64,000 nucleotides of DNA from Caulobacter sp031457805. GTDB taxonomy: Bacteria > Pseudomonadota > Alphaproteobacteria > Caulobacterales > Caulobacteraceae. Where the stretch lies: the NCBI RefSeq assembly GCF_031457805.1, contig NZ_JAVDXI010000009.1, forward strand, positions 1-64,000, written 5' to 3'. The notes under the pieces are model-generated. The model was not told the origin of the DNA and ran no database searches. It saw only the letters and a list, made by a program, of their open reading frames with translations. Of this stretch, positions 16,039 to 24,396 are shown one piece after another; the first letter of the stretch is position 1; the number at the start of each line of letters is the position of its first letter. A program made the position numbers and the translations under genes.

Positions 16039-18000
16039 CTAGTAGGGCAGCTGATCTGCAGGCGGCGGCTCGCCGGCCGGCGCCTCTGCGGCGGGGCCTT
16101 CGGGCGCGGGCGGCGTGTTCATCAGGTCACCGATGGGATCGACCGGCGCGACCGGCGGCGGTTCGATGACGCCGCCCGGGATCGGCGTCGCCTTCAGGCG
16201 CGGAAGCGCTGCGGCCATGAACACCCGCCAGACCTCCGCCGGCGCGCCGCCGCCCGTGACGCGCTTCATCGGCGTGGCGTCGTCCTTGCCCGTCCAGACC
16301 GCCGTCACGAAGCCGCCGGTGTAGCCGACGAACCAGGCGTCCTTGTAGTCGCTGGTCGTGCCAGTCTTGCCGGCGATGTCGTAGCCGGCGACGCGCGCGC
16401 GCGTACCGGTCCCGGTGGCGACGACCTCACGCATCATCTGGTTCATGTACTGCAGGCTCGGTGAGCCGATGACCGCCGCGCGCGCCTGCTTGTCGACGCT
16501 ATGGTCGTAGAGAACCTTGCCGCTGGCGGTGCGAATGCGTTCGATGCCATAGCCCTTGGCCAGGAAGCCGCCGTTCGCGAACGGCGCATAGGCCTGGGCC
16601 ATCTCCATCGGCGAGACTTCCACCGCGCCCAAGGCCATCGAAGGATCGAGCTGGATCTTGCTGGTGATCCCCAGGCGTCGAGCGGCGTTGGCGACGTTGC
16701 TGGTGCCCACCTCGTTGGCGAGGCGTGCTGCGACGGTGTTGATCGACTGCGCCAAGGCGGTCTGCAGCGTGATCGGCCCGAGATACTTGTTGGTGTAGTT
16801 CTTCGGTTCCCAATTGCCGATCTTCACCGGCTCATCGACGACCATCACGCTGGGCGTGCGCCCTGCTTCCATGGCGGTCAGATAGACGAAGGGCTTGAAG
16901 GCCGAGCCGGCCTGGCGGCGGGCGGTGGTGGCGCGGTCGAACTGGCTGTCGGTGTAATCGGCGCCGCCGACATAGGCGCGAATGCGGCCCTCGCCGTCGA
17001 TCGCCACCAGCGCCGCCTGCTGCACGCCCTGTTTGATGTGCCCCTCGACGCCCAGCTTCACGGCGCGTTCGGCCGAGACCTGGATCGGCAGGTCCAAGGT
17101 GGTCTCGACCACCAGGTCTTCGGTGGGTTCGCCCACAAGTGAGCGTACCTGGGCGTCGATATAGTCGGTGAAGTACTGGGCGCGCTGGTTGGCGAGCGTC
17201 GCCGACACCTGAACGGGGGTGCGGAAGGCCTCGTCGCGCTGTTCGGGCGTGATCGCCTTGATCCGCACCATCTCGTCCAGAACGATGGTGGCGCGGCGCG
17301 CGGCGCGCTCCTTCGCCGATACGGGCGAATAGCGCGCGGGGCCCTTCATCATGCCGGCCAGCAGGGCGGCCTCACCGATGGTGAGCTGGTTGGCGGGCTT
17401 GTTGAAATAGCGCTGCGAGGCGGCTTCGATGCCGTAAGCGCCGGCCCCGAAATAGACCCGGTTCATATACAGAGCCAGGATCTGCTTCTTGGAGAACTTC
17501 AGCTCCAACCAGATGGCCAGGATCAGCTCCTGCGCCTTGCGGCGATAGTTCTGGGCCGGGCTCAGGAACAGGTTGCGGGCCAACTGCTGGGTGATGGTCG
17601 AGCCGCCACGCTGAGGGCCATCATGCGTCAGGTTCCAGGCCATCGACCGCACGATGCCCCAGGGGTTGAAGCCAAAGTGATGGTAGAACTGACGGTCCTC
17701 GATGGCGATGAAGGCCGCCGGCACGTACTTGGGCAGGGCGTCCAGATCGACCGGCGGCGCATACTGGCTGCCTCTGACGGCCAGAAGCGCGCCGGAGCGG
17801 TCCAGATAGTTGATCGAGGGCTGCCGCTTGACGTCGTAGAGCTTGGACGTGTCGGGCAGGTCGCTGGCGAACACCGCGAAGAAGGCGACAATGAAGATCA
17901 GGCCCCAGACGCCAACCACCGAACCCCAGTAGACCAGGGCCTGCAGCGGCGTGCGCTGCGGCTTCGCCGGCTTGTTCCCGCCGAAGGGTCCGTTCGCCAT
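16039..18000 (-). CDS. Bifunctional class A penicillin-binding protein (PBP1A family)
   Basis: 653 residues with a short cytoplasmic N-terminus and a membrane anchor at about 24-45. The glycosyltransferase domain (GT51) carries the catalytic Glu in EDRQFYHHFG (101-110) plus GGSTITQQLARN. The transpeptidase domain has SxxK at Ser366 (SAFK), SxN at 419-421 (SIN) and KTG at 545-547 (AGKTGTTSD). All catalytic motifs are intact. The tail is rich in proline and alanine. It polymerises and crosslinks peptidoglycan. Caulobacter has several paralogues; from gene order this could be the one called pbpZ, but I have not assigned the symbol. Confidence 0.93.
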   Translation of the reverse strand: MANGPFGGNKPAKPQRTPLQALVYWGSVVGVWGLIFIVAFFAVFASDLPDTSKLYDVKRQPSINYLDRSGALLAVRGSQYAPPVDLDALPKYVPAAFIAIEDRQFYHHFGFNPWGIVRSMAWNLTHDGPQRGGSTITQQLARNLFLSPAQNYRRKAQELILAIWLELKFSKKQILALYMNRVYFGAGAYGIEAASQRYFNKPANQLTIGEAALLAGMMKGPARYSPVSAKERAARRATIVLDEMVRIKAITPEQRDEAFRTPVQVSATLANQRAQYFTDYIDAQVRSLVGEPTEDLVVETTLDLPIQVSAERAVKLGVEGHIKQGVQQAALVAIDGEGRIRAYVGGADYTDSQFDRATTARRQAGSAFKPFVYLTAMEAGRTPSVMVVDEPVKIGNWEPKNYTNKYLGPITLQTALAQSINTVAARLANEVGTSNVANAARRLGITSKIQLDPSMALGAVEVSPMEMAQAYAPFANGGFLAKGYGIERIRTASGKVLYDHSVDKQARAAVIGSPSLQYMNQMMREVVATGTGTRARVAGYDIAGKTGTTSDYKDAWFVGYTGGFVTAVWTGKDDATPMKRVTGGGAPAEVWRVFMAAALPRLKATPIPGGVIEPPPVAPVDPIGDLMNTPPAPEGPAAEAPAGEPPPADQLPY

Positions 18001-18252
18001 GATCGTATCGTTCCTACCGCGCAGACGCCTGGATCACGCCCGTTGGGGCGCGTTCGGTTTAACCGAAGCCCACAAAACGCGCGACAAGATTGACGAGACA
18101 TGAACGCGGCGGTTTTCAGGCGTCGATCCTTGACGCGACCGCCGTTTCCCTGGCGGGCCTGCGAGAAACCCTCGGCTTGCGCGCCGTGGGTATGAGGCGT
18201 AACGGAACCGCGCCCTGCGAGGTCAGCGGGCGACAGTCTTCAGGAGAGCGCG

Positions 18253-19281
18253 ATGGGTTACCGGGTCGCCGTGGTCGGCGCCACGGGCAATGTGGGCCGC
18301 GAGATGTTCAACATCCTCGAGGAAGTCAAATTCCCCGTGGACAAGATGCACGCCATCGCCAGCCGCAAATCCATCGGCGTCGAGGTGTCGTTCGGTAACG
18401 AGATCCTCAAGTGCGAGGACCTGGAGCAGTTCGACTTCTCCAAGGTCGACCTCGTGCTGATGAGCGCTGGCGGGTCGATCTCCAAGGCCTGGGGCGAAAA
18501 GATCGGCGCGGCCGGTCCGATCGTCATCGACAACTCCAGCCACTTCCGCATGGATCCGGACGTGCCGCTGGTGGTGCCGGAGGTGAACCCGGACGCGGTC
18601 AACAGCATCCCGAAGAACATCATCGCCAACCCGAATTGCTCGACGGCGCAGCTGGTGGTGGCGCTGAAGCCGCTGCACGACGAGGCCAAGATCAAGCGGG
18701 TGGTCGTCTCGACCTACCAGTCGGTCTCGGGCGCCGGCAAGGAAGGCATGGACGAGCTCTGGGACCAGACCAAGGGCGTCTACGTCCTGGGCGCGCCGCC
18801 GCCCAAGAAGTTCACCAAGCAGATCGCCTTCAACGTCATCCCCCACATCGACGTCTTCATGGAGGACGGCTTCACCAAGGAAGAGTGGAAGATGACCGTC
18901 GAGACCCAGAAGATCCTGGATCCGGCGATCAAGCTGACCGCCACTTGCGTGCGCGTGCCGGTGATGGTCGGCCACTCGGAGTCGGTGAACGTCGAATTCG
19001 AGAGCCCCCTGGACGAAGACGAGGCGCGCGAGATCCTGCGGGACAGCGACGGCATCGTCGTGGTCGATAAGCGCGAGGACGGCGGCTACATCACGCCTAA
19101 GGAGTCGCAGGGCGAGTTCCCGGTCTACATCTCGCGTATCCGCAAGGACCCGACCGTTGAGAACGGCCTGGCGTTCTGGTGCGTCTCCGACAACCTGCGA
19201 AAGGGCGCCGCGCTGAACGCGGTGCAGATCGCTCAACTGCTGCACGACAAGGGCCTGCTGAAGCGCAAGGTCCTGGCCTAG
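18253..19281 (+). CDS. asd: Aspartate-semialdehyde dehydrogenase
   Basis: 342 residues. The NADP-binding start VVGATGNVGREMFNIL, active-site Cys in NPNCSTAQLVVALKPL and the substrate-binding region TYQSVSGAGKEGMDEL match Asd. It reduces aspartyl phosphate to aspartate semialdehyde, the branch point to lysine, diaminopimelate, methionine and threonine. This fits the dapE and dapD genes elsewhere in the window. AGGAG precedes the ATG. It stands alone, and a 127-bp palindromic repeat follows within 10 bp of the stop. Confidence 0.96.
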   Translation: MGYRVAVVGATGNVGREMFNILEEVKFPVDKMHAIASRKSIGVEVSFGNEILKCEDLEQFDFSKVDLVLMSAGGSISKAWGEKIGAAGPIVIDNSSHFRMDPDVPLVVPEVNPDAVNSIPKNIIANPNCSTAQLVVALKPLHDEAKIKRVVVSTYQSVSGAGKEGMDELWDQTKGVYVLGAPPPKKFTKQIAFNVIPHIDVFMEDGFTKEEWKMTVETQKILDPAIKLTATCVRVPVMVGHSESVNVEFESPLDEDEAREILRDSDGIVVVDKREDGGYITPKESQGEFPVYISRIRKDPTVENGLAFWCVSDNLRKGAALNAVQIAQLLHDKGLLKRKVLA

Positions 19282-19290
19282 GATTAGAGA

Positions 19291-19417
19291 CCCGATCTCC
19301 CCGGCGAATGCCGGGGCCCAGATGGAAGAGCGCTGATCGCCGCTAAGGATACAGCGCTCTTCCTATGCGCTACGGCGGCCTGTGATCTGGGTCCCGGCAT
19401 TCGCCGGGAAGGTCGGG
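19291..19417. repeat. Long intergenic inverted repeat
   Basis: The left arm (19291-19323, CCCGATCTCCCCGGCGAATG...) and right arm (19385-19417, ATCTGGGTCCCGGCATTCGC...) are near-complementary over 33 bp. An inner pair AAGAGCGCTG/CAGCGCTCTT lies near 19326-19362. It can form one long hairpin directly after asd and may end asd transcription. It resembles the other CCCGG-type intergenic palindromes in the window (21591, 36328). Confidence 0.7.
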
Positions 19418-19532
19418 TTGAGGTTTCGCTCCGGATTCCCTGGTCGCAAACCCAGAATTTCCCAACCTTCCGCAAGATGCGGGCGGACGGCGGGCTTCCT
19501 ACCTGCGAGAAGCGCCCGAGAGGTTTGGTTCG

Positions 19533-20435
19533 ATGCCCCCCAGTTCCCAGACAGAAAGCCGCTCGGCCTACGCCGCGGGCGTTGGTTGCTACCTGCTGTG
19601 GGGCTTCCTGCCGCTCTACTTCCACCTGCTGGCCAAGATGGACGTCACCTCCTGGGAGATGATCGCGCACCGCTCGCTTTGGTCGGTCCTGTGGGCGCTG
19701 GGCCTTGTGCTGATCGCCCGGCAGGCGGGGCAGGTCGCCGAGGTGCTGCGCCAGCCCAGGACGCTCGGGGTGCTGGCCCTGTCGACCCTGGCGATCTTCA
19801 GCAACTGGACGATCTACGTCTTTGCGGTGAACGCCGGCCACGTGATCGAGGCCAGCCTCGGCTATTACATCAACCCGCTGATGAACATGGCGGCCGGGGC
19901 GCTGCTGTTCCGCGAGCGGATGTCGACCGAGGGCAAGGTGGCGATCGGTTTCGCCGCCGTCGGCGTGGCGATCCAGACGGTGGCGCTGGGCCACCTGCCG
20001 ATCGTCTCGCTGGGCCTAGCCTTGACCTTCTGCGTCTACGCCATCCTGCGCAAGCAGGTGAAGGCCGACGCCCAGACCGGCCTCTTCATCGAGTGCGCCT
20101 ATCTGGCGCTGCCGGGCCTGGCCTATGTCTGGTTCCTGCAGGCGAGCGGCCAGGGCCACTTCGGCGCAGGCGCCGGGGTGACGACGCTGCTGGCGCTGGC
20201 CGGTCCGGCGACGGTGGTTCCCTTGGCCCTGTTCGCCTGGTCGGCGCGCCGCCTGCCGCTCAGCGCGGTGGGCTTTCTGCAGTTCATCGCGCCCACGATC
20301 CAGTTCCTGCTGGGCGTGGCGTTCGGCGAGCCGTTCACCCCGCTGCGGGCGCTGTCGTTCGTATTCATCTGGCTGGGCGTGGCGACCTTCGCCTACGGGG
20401 CGTGGCGCAAATCCCGCGCCCTGGCTCCGGCCTAG
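19533..20435 (+). CDS. rarD: RarD family EamA-type transporter
   Basis: 300 residues with about ten hydrophobic segments from the N-terminus (YAAGVGCYLLWGFLPLYFHL) to the C-terminus. The RarD signature includes WEMIAHRSLWS and SNWTIYVFAVNAGHVIEASLG with YYINPLMNMAAG. It belongs to the drug/metabolite transporter superfamily; RarD was named for chloramphenicol sensitivity but its substrate is not established. It ends in a 4-bp overlap with the convergent serine hydrolase gene, so their stop codons share bases. Confidence 0.92.
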   Translation: MPPSSQTESRSAYAAGVGCYLLWGFLPLYFHLLAKMDVTSWEMIAHRSLWSVLWALGLVLIARQAGQVAEVLRQPRTLGVLALSTLAIFSNWTIYVFAVNAGHVIEASLGYYINPLMNMAAGALLFRERMSTEGKVAIGFAAVGVAIQTVALGHLPIVSLGLALTFCVYAILRKQVKADAQTGLFIECAYLALPGLAYVWFLQASGQGHFGAGAGVTTLLALAGPATVVPLALFAWSARRLPLSAVGFLQFIAPTIQFLLGVAFGEPFTPLRALSFVFIWLGVATFAYGAWRKSRALAPA

Positions 20436-21559
20436 AGCGAAGCGTACGCCGCCTCGATCAGGCGCACCGCGCGCGGATCGCCGATCAGGGCGTTGCCCTG
20501 CTTGTTCATCACATAGGCGCCCGACACGCCGCGCGTCGTGTCGGCGAAGGCGCACGAGCCGCCCCAACCCGAGTGACCGAACGCTTCGGGCGTCGGCCCA
20601 TAGTAGAAGTTGGGCTCATTGCGCATGAAGCCCGCGCCCCAACTGATCTCGTAGGGCAGGACAAGATCGCGACCGCGAAGGCGCTCGGCGGTGGCGGCCT
20701 TGATCCCGGCGGGCGTGATCAACGAGCGGCCGTCCAGCGTCCCGCCGTTGGCCAGCGCGCCCATCAGGCGCGCCAGGGCCGGCGCGGTCGCATGGCCGTT
20801 GGCCGAGGGGATCTCGACCCGCCGCCACTCGGCCGCGCCCTTTCCGCCCGGCGAGGACCACGGCTTGAAGAAGGCGGCCTCCACGGCGGCGTTGATCTCA
20901 CCGAACTGGGGCATGGCCGTGGGGCGCATCAGGTCGGCGACGCGGCCGTGCTCGCTGTCGGGCAGGCCGATCCAGAGATCCAAGCCCAGCGGCTGGCAAA
21001 TGTCTTCACGCAGGGCCGTGCCCATGGTCCGGCCGTCGACGCGGCGGAAGATCTCGCCGGCCAGGTAGCCATACGTCACCGGATGGTAGCCGCTGGCCGA
21101 GCCGATCGGAAACAGCGGCGCCATGGCCGCCAGCTTGGCGCAGGTGGCGTCCCAGTCGAACCAGATGGCCGGGTCGGTCTCGTTGGGGAAGCCCGACAGG
21201 CCGGCCTGGTGCGACAGCGCCTGCTCGACGGTCACGGCCTCTTTGCCGGCCTGCGCGAACTCGGGCCAGACGTCGGCGACAGGCTGGTCGTAGGCGAGGC
21301 GGCCCTCGTCGACCAGCCGAGCCACCATCAGGGCCGCCACGGCCTTGGTGGTCGAGAACAGGGCGGTCAGAGTGTCGGGCCCGAACGGAACCTCGCGCTT
21401 GCGATCCGCGAAGCCGCCCATCAGGTCGACGACGATCTCGCCCTCGATGGCGAACGCAAAACGCGCGCCCAGTTCGCCCCCGTCGGCGAAGTTGGCCTCG
21501 AAGGTCTCGCGGACGCGGGCGAAGCGGTCTGGGCAGAGGCCCTGAATTCCTACGGTCAT
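20432..21559 (-). CDS. Serine hydrolase of the beta-lactamase class C / family VIII esterase group
   Basis: 375 residues, no signal peptide. The nucleophile motif SxxK is FSTTKAVAALMV near residue 90, preceded by FAIEGEIVVDLMGG; a candidate second catalytic Tyr is in GYHPVTYGYLAGEI. The C-terminus contains GHSGWGGSCAFAD, where HSG/HxG replaces the KTG box, as in family VIII esterases. The absence of a secretion signal argues for a cytoplasmic esterase over a beta-lactamase. Substrate unknown. A palindromic repeat lies between this gene and the upstream pyridoxal kinase gene on the same strand. Confidence 0.88.
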   Translation of the reverse strand: MTVGIQGLCPDRFARVRETFEANFADGGELGARFAFAIEGEIVVDLMGGFADRKREVPFGPDTLTALFSTTKAVAALMVARLVDEGRLAYDQPVADVWPEFAQAGKEAVTVEQALSHQAGLSGFPNETDPAIWFDWDATCAKLAAMAPLFPIGSASGYHPVTYGYLAGEIFRRVDGRTMGTALREDICQPLGLDLWIGLPDSEHGRVADLMRPTAMPQFGEINAAVEAAFFKPWSSPGGKGAAEWRRVEIPSANGHATAPALARLMGALANGGTLDGRSLITPAGIKAATAERLRGRDLVLPYEISWGAGFMRNEPNFYYGPTPEAFGHSGWGGSCAFADTTRGVSGAYVMNKQGNALIGDPRAVRLIEAAYASL

Positions 21560-21590
21560 GTCTTGATCTACAGCAGGCCAAACACGCTTG

Positions 21591-21688
21591 TCATCCCGGC
21601 CAAGCGCGAAGCGCGCCGAGCCGGGACCGCCGCAAGCTCGGAGCGCGTTACGGTCCCGGGTCTACGCTGCGCTTCGCCCGGGATGACG
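21591..21688. repeat. Intergenic palindromic repeat, GTCATCCCGG/CCGGGATGAC ends
   Basis: The segment begins GTCATCCCGG (21591-21600) and ends CCGGGATGAC (21679-21688), with further complementary parts (AAGCGCGAAGCGC and GCTGCGCTTCG). It lies between pdxY-like and serine-hydrolase genes. The same terminal decamers bound the repeat at 36328-36410. Confidence 0.75.
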
Positions 21689-21695
21689 GTCTTCC

Positions 21696-22547
21696 CTAAG
21701 CCAGCCGTTCGATCCGAACGGTCGGCGAGGTCTGCTTGATGCGCGCGCCCATCGCCACGATCGGCAGTTCGGGCGCGTTCCAGATGTTGGCGGCGGTCAC
21801 CGTCTCGGCCACGCCGCCGACGGCGCGGGCCAGGCCGTACGAGAAGGTCTGACCCTCGAGGATCGAGGCGGCGTACAACGCGGTCAGAAGGTCGCCGGTG
21901 CCGTTGGGCGAGCGATCGGATTTGGCGTGGGCGGCCAGCCACGCCTCTTTCTTGTCGGCCAGCACTGCGCCGATCTCGGCGCCTCGGTGGACGGACGAGA
22001 CCAGCGTGGTCTTGCCCAGCAGGCGCGCGGCGCGCATGGCCGACTGCGGGTCGCGGGCGTCGGTTCCGGTCAGCTTCTGCAGCTCCCAGGAATTGCAGGC
22101 CACGACGTCGGCGCGCGGGATCAGGTCGGCGATGATCTCGTCGGCGGTCTCGGCCGGGATGTAGAGGCCCTTGCCAGCGTCGCCCATGGTGGGATCGACG
22201 ATGACGGTCGGCCGGCGCATGGCCGCGCCGTTCGGGCGAGGGGTCTCCCGCACCGCGTCGATCACCCGCGCGGCGGCGCGGGCCTGGGCAGCGGTGGCGA
22301 AATAGCCCGTGATGACGAGGTCCACGAGGCCGAACAGGCCGTTGGCCTCGATGCCGTCCAGCATGCCCTCGAACACCTCGATCGGCACCGGGGCGCCGCC
22401 GGGGATGCCCCAGCCCGGGTGACGGCCGAACAGCACGGTCGGCACGACCATCGAGTCGATCTTGAACTGCGCCAGGGCGGTGGCCTGGGCGGTCGCGCCC
22501 ACTTGGCTGCCGGCGACATGGCTGGAGATGATCAAGGCTAACGGCAT
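21696..22547 (-). CDS. pdxY: Pyridoxal/pyridoxamine kinase (PdxY-like)
   Basis: About 283 residues of the ribokinase fold. MPLALIISSHVAGSQVGATA is the PdxK/PdxY start; then come TVLFGRHPGWG, VDPTMGDAGKGLYIPAE (phosphate/metal-binding region) and the catalytic NGTGDLLTALY anion hole with Asp. It phosphorylates pyridoxal in the vitamin B6 salvage pathway. I use ATG 22547, which fits the family start; the open frame to 22607 would add 20 atypical residues overlapping the ahcY terminator side. No good ribosome site is visible before 22547. Confidence 0.88.
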   Translation of the reverse strand: MPLALIISSHVAGSQVGATAQATALAQFKIDSMVVPTVLFGRHPGWGIPGGAPVPIEVFEGMLDGIEANGLFGLVDLVITGYFATAAQARAAARVIDAVRETPRPNGAAMRRPTVIVDPTMGDAGKGLYIPAETADEIIADLIPRADVVACNSWELQKLTGTDARDPQSAMRAARLLGKTTLVSSVHRGAEIGAVLADKKEAWLAAHAKSDRSPNGTGDLLTALYAASILEGQTFSYGLARAVGGVAETVTAANIWNAPELPIVAMGARIKQTSPTVRIERLA

Positions 22548-22605
22548 GCAAAAGCGATTAGCCGAGCCATGCGAAATTGAACAGGGCGTCTTCGCACGCC
22601 CCCGC

Positions 22606-22636
22606 AAAAGAAAAGGCCCGCCGAGCGGCGGGCCTT
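22606..22636 (-). terminator. Intrinsic terminator of ahcY
   Basis: AAGGCCCGCC (22613-22622) and GGCGGGCCTT (22627-22636) form a perfect 10-bp stem with a GAGC loop. On the minus strand it is followed by TTTTCTTTT. It lies 30 bp after the ahcY stop and is a textbook intrinsic terminator. Confidence 0.9.
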
Positions 22637-22665
22637 CCCCATGGGAAATCAGACTTCGTCCGATC

Positions 22666-24057
22666 CTAGTACCGGTAATGATCCGGCTTGAACGGGCCAG
22701 CTTCCGGCACGCCGATGTAATCGGCCTGATCCTTGCGCAGCGTGGTCAGCTTCGCGCCCAGCTTTTCCAGGTGCAGGAAGGCGACCTTCTCGTCCAGGTG
22801 CTTGGGCAGGGTGTAGACTTGGTTGTCGTACTTGGCCTTGTTGGTCCACAGCTCGATCTGGGCCAGGGTCTGGTTGGTGAACGAGGCCGACATCACGAAG
22901 CTGGGGTGGCCGGTGGCGTTGCCCAGGTTCACCAGGCGGCCTTCCGACAGCACGATGATCTTCTTGCCGTCCGGGAATTCCACGTGGTGGACCTGCGGCT
23001 TGATCTCGTCCCACTTGAAGTTGCGCAGGCCGGCGATCTGGATCTCGGAATCGAAGTGCCCGATGTTGCAGACGATGGCGTTGTTCTTCATCCGGCGCAT
23101 GTCGTCGACCGTGATGACGTCCTTGTTGCCGGTCGCGGTGACGAAGATGTCGGCCTTGTCGGCGACGTCGGCCAGGGTCTGGACCTCATAGCCTTCCATC
23201 GCCGCCTGCAGGGCGCAGATCGGGTCGATCTCGGTGACGATCACGCGGGCGCCGCCCTGGCGCAGCGAGGCGGCCGAGCCCTTGCCCACGTCGCCATAGC
23301 CGCAGACCACGGCGACCTTGCCCGACAGCATGACGTCGGTGCCGCGACGGATGGCGTCGACCAGGCTCTCACGGCAGCCATACAGGTTGTCGAACTTGGA
23401 CTTGGTGACGCTGTCGTTGACGTTGATGGCCGGGAACGGCAGCTCGCCCTTCTGGGCCATGTGATACAGGCGGTGGACGCCCGTGGTGGTCTCTTCCGAC
23501 ACGCCGCCGATGGCCGCGCGGATCGCCGAATAGAAGCCCGGCTTTTCAGCCAGGTACTTCTTCATCACGGCGTAGAGGGCTTCTTCTTCCTCGTTCTGCG
23601 GGTTGTCGAGGATCGAGGGATCCTTCTCGGCCTTGGGGCCCAGCACGCAGAGCAGGGTGGCGTCGCCGCCGTCGTCCAGAATCAGGTTCGGATAGCCGCC
23701 GTCGTGCCACTCGAAGATCTTGTGGGCGTATTCCCAGTACTCGACCAGGTTCTCGCCCTTGAAGGCGAAGACCGGGATGCCGGCGGCGGCGATGGCGGCC
23801 GCGGCGTGGTCCTGGGTCGAGAAGATGTTGCACGAGGCCCAGCGGACCTCAGCGCCCAGGGCCGTCAGCGTCTCGATCAGCACGGCGGTCTGGATGGTCA
23901 TGTGCAGGCTGCCGGCGATGCGGGCGCCCTTGAGGATCTGCTGGGGACCGTACTCGGCGCGCGTGGCCATCAGGCCCGGCATTTCGGTCTCGGCGATGGC
24001 GATTTCCTTGCGGCCGAAATCGGCGAGCGAGATGTCCTTGACGATATAGTCAGCCAC
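22666..24057 (-). CDS. ahcY: Adenosylhomocysteinase (SAH hydrolase)
   Basis: About 463 residues, the usual length for bacterial AhcY with the 40-residue insert. The N-terminus is VADYIVKDISLADFGRKEI; conserved parts include AGSLHMTIQTAVLIETL, CGYGDVGKGSA (NAD loop), NIGHFDSEIQ and the C-terminal KPDHYRY. It splits S-adenosylhomocysteine into adenosine and homocysteine, keeping methyltransferases from being inhibited. I start it at GTG 24057, preceded by GCAGGAG at 6 nt; the open frame to 24093 adds a proline-rich lead without support. A perfect palindrome upstream suggests repressor or activator control. Confidence 0.95.
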   Translation of the reverse strand: MADYIVKDISLADFGRKEIAIAETEMPGLMATRAEYGPQQILKGARIAGSLHMTIQTAVLIETLTALGAEVRWASCNIFSTQDHAAAAIAAAGIPVFAFKGENLVEYWEYAHKIFEWHDGGYPNLILDDGGDATLLCVLGPKAEKDPSILDNPQNEEEEALYAVMKKYLAEKPGFYSAIRAAIGGVSEETTTGVHRLYHMAQKGELPFPAINVNDSVTKSKFDNLYGCRESLVDAIRRGTDVMLSGKVAVVCGYGDVGKGSAASLRQGGARVIVTEIDPICALQAAMEGYEVQTLADVADKADIFVTATGNKDVITVDDMRRMKNNAIVCNIGHFDSEIQIAGLRNFKWDEIKPQVHHVEFPDGKKIIVLSEGRLVNLGNATGHPSFVMSASFTNQTLAQIELWTNKAKYDNQVYTLPKHLDEKVAFLHLEKLGAKLTTLRKDQADYIGVPEAGPFKPDHYRY

Positions 24058-24094
24058 GGTCGGCTCCTGCGGTCGGGTGGGGATTTTGCCCACC

Positions 24095-24146
24095 TTATAC
24101 GCGCGAGACCCCTTCCTAGCAATTAACGCATAAAGATATCTTTATG
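24095..24146 (-). promoter_or_regulatory. ahcY promoter with an 18-bp palindromic operator
   Basis: CATAAAGATATCTTTATG (24129-24146) is a perfect palindrome. Just downstream, on the minus strand, are a -35-like TTGCTAG (24122-24116) and a -10-like GCGTATAA (24102-24095) with 13 bp between. This would place the transcript start about 30 nt before the ahcY GTG. ArsR-family regulators such as SahR control ahcY through short palindromes in other Proteobacteria; assigning this one to SahR is inference. A 6-bp stem-loop (24076-24094) lies between the promoter and the ribosome site. Confidence 0.6.
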
Positions 24147-24182
24147 TCAGGGGTGTGGGCGGCCGTTGGTCCTGGGGGGCGT

Positions 24183-24206
24183 CTTCTTCTCGCCCTCGAG
24201 AAGGAG
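24183..24206. repeat. Stem-loop in the ahcY upstream region
   Basis: CTTCTTCTCG (24183-24192) pairs with CGAGAAGGAG (24197-24206) around a CCCT loop, with one G-T wobble on the plus strand. A smaller alternative hairpin AAGGA-GCCA-TCCTT at 24200-24213 competes with it. No T-run follows, so it is not a standard terminator. Its role is unknown. Confidence 0.45.
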
Positions 24207-24235
24207 CCATCCTTACATCTCACGGCGAGACGATC

Positions 24236-24329
24236 GCAGGGCTGAGCAGGTCACTCAAGGACCGCCCTCCGGGCGGCCGCCGCGCGGCGACGCGTGAGCG
24301 TCGTCCTTGACTGACCTGATCGGCCCTGC
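24236..24329 (+). other. Cloverleaf-forming 94-nt element (candidate structured RNA or palindromic repeat)
   Basis: The ends 24236-24262 and 24303-24329 are complementary at 24 of 27 positions; one of the three exceptions is a G-U pair if the plus strand is transcribed. Between them, without linkers, are three 5-bp hairpins: 24263-24275 (CGCCC/GGGCG, 3-nt loop), 24276-24288 (GCCGC/GCGGC, 3-nt loop) and 24289-24302 (GACGC/GCGTC, GTGA loop). The GTGA loop is a GNRA tetraloop only on the plus strand. It has no tRNA features (no CCA, anticodon or T-loop). It lies 67 bp beyond the stop of the HNH-like gene and about 90 bp upstream of the ahcY operator. Confidence 0.55.
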
Positions 24330-24396
24330 ACGCTGCAGCCTCCAAGAGATTTAAGGGGGCGCCCGCCCTGGGGCGACGGCTTTGCAGTGGTGGGGG

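Noticed and set aside
19382..21739. 785-residue plus-strand open frame across rarD and the serine hydrolase gene
   Set aside because: It runs out of frame through rarD and antisense to the hydrolase; residues are low-complexity Arg/Gly/Ala as expected for GC-rich shadow frames.
24058..24128. SAH or SAM riboswitch before ahcY
   Set aside because: Only one 6-bp stem-loop (24076-24094) lies in the probable 30-nt leader; too short and lacking any conserved aptamer pattern I know.
24236..24329. tRNA gene, suggested by the cloverleaf shape
   Set aside because: The closing stem is far too long (27 positions), there is no anticodon loop of 7 nt, no T-loop sequence and no CCA end.
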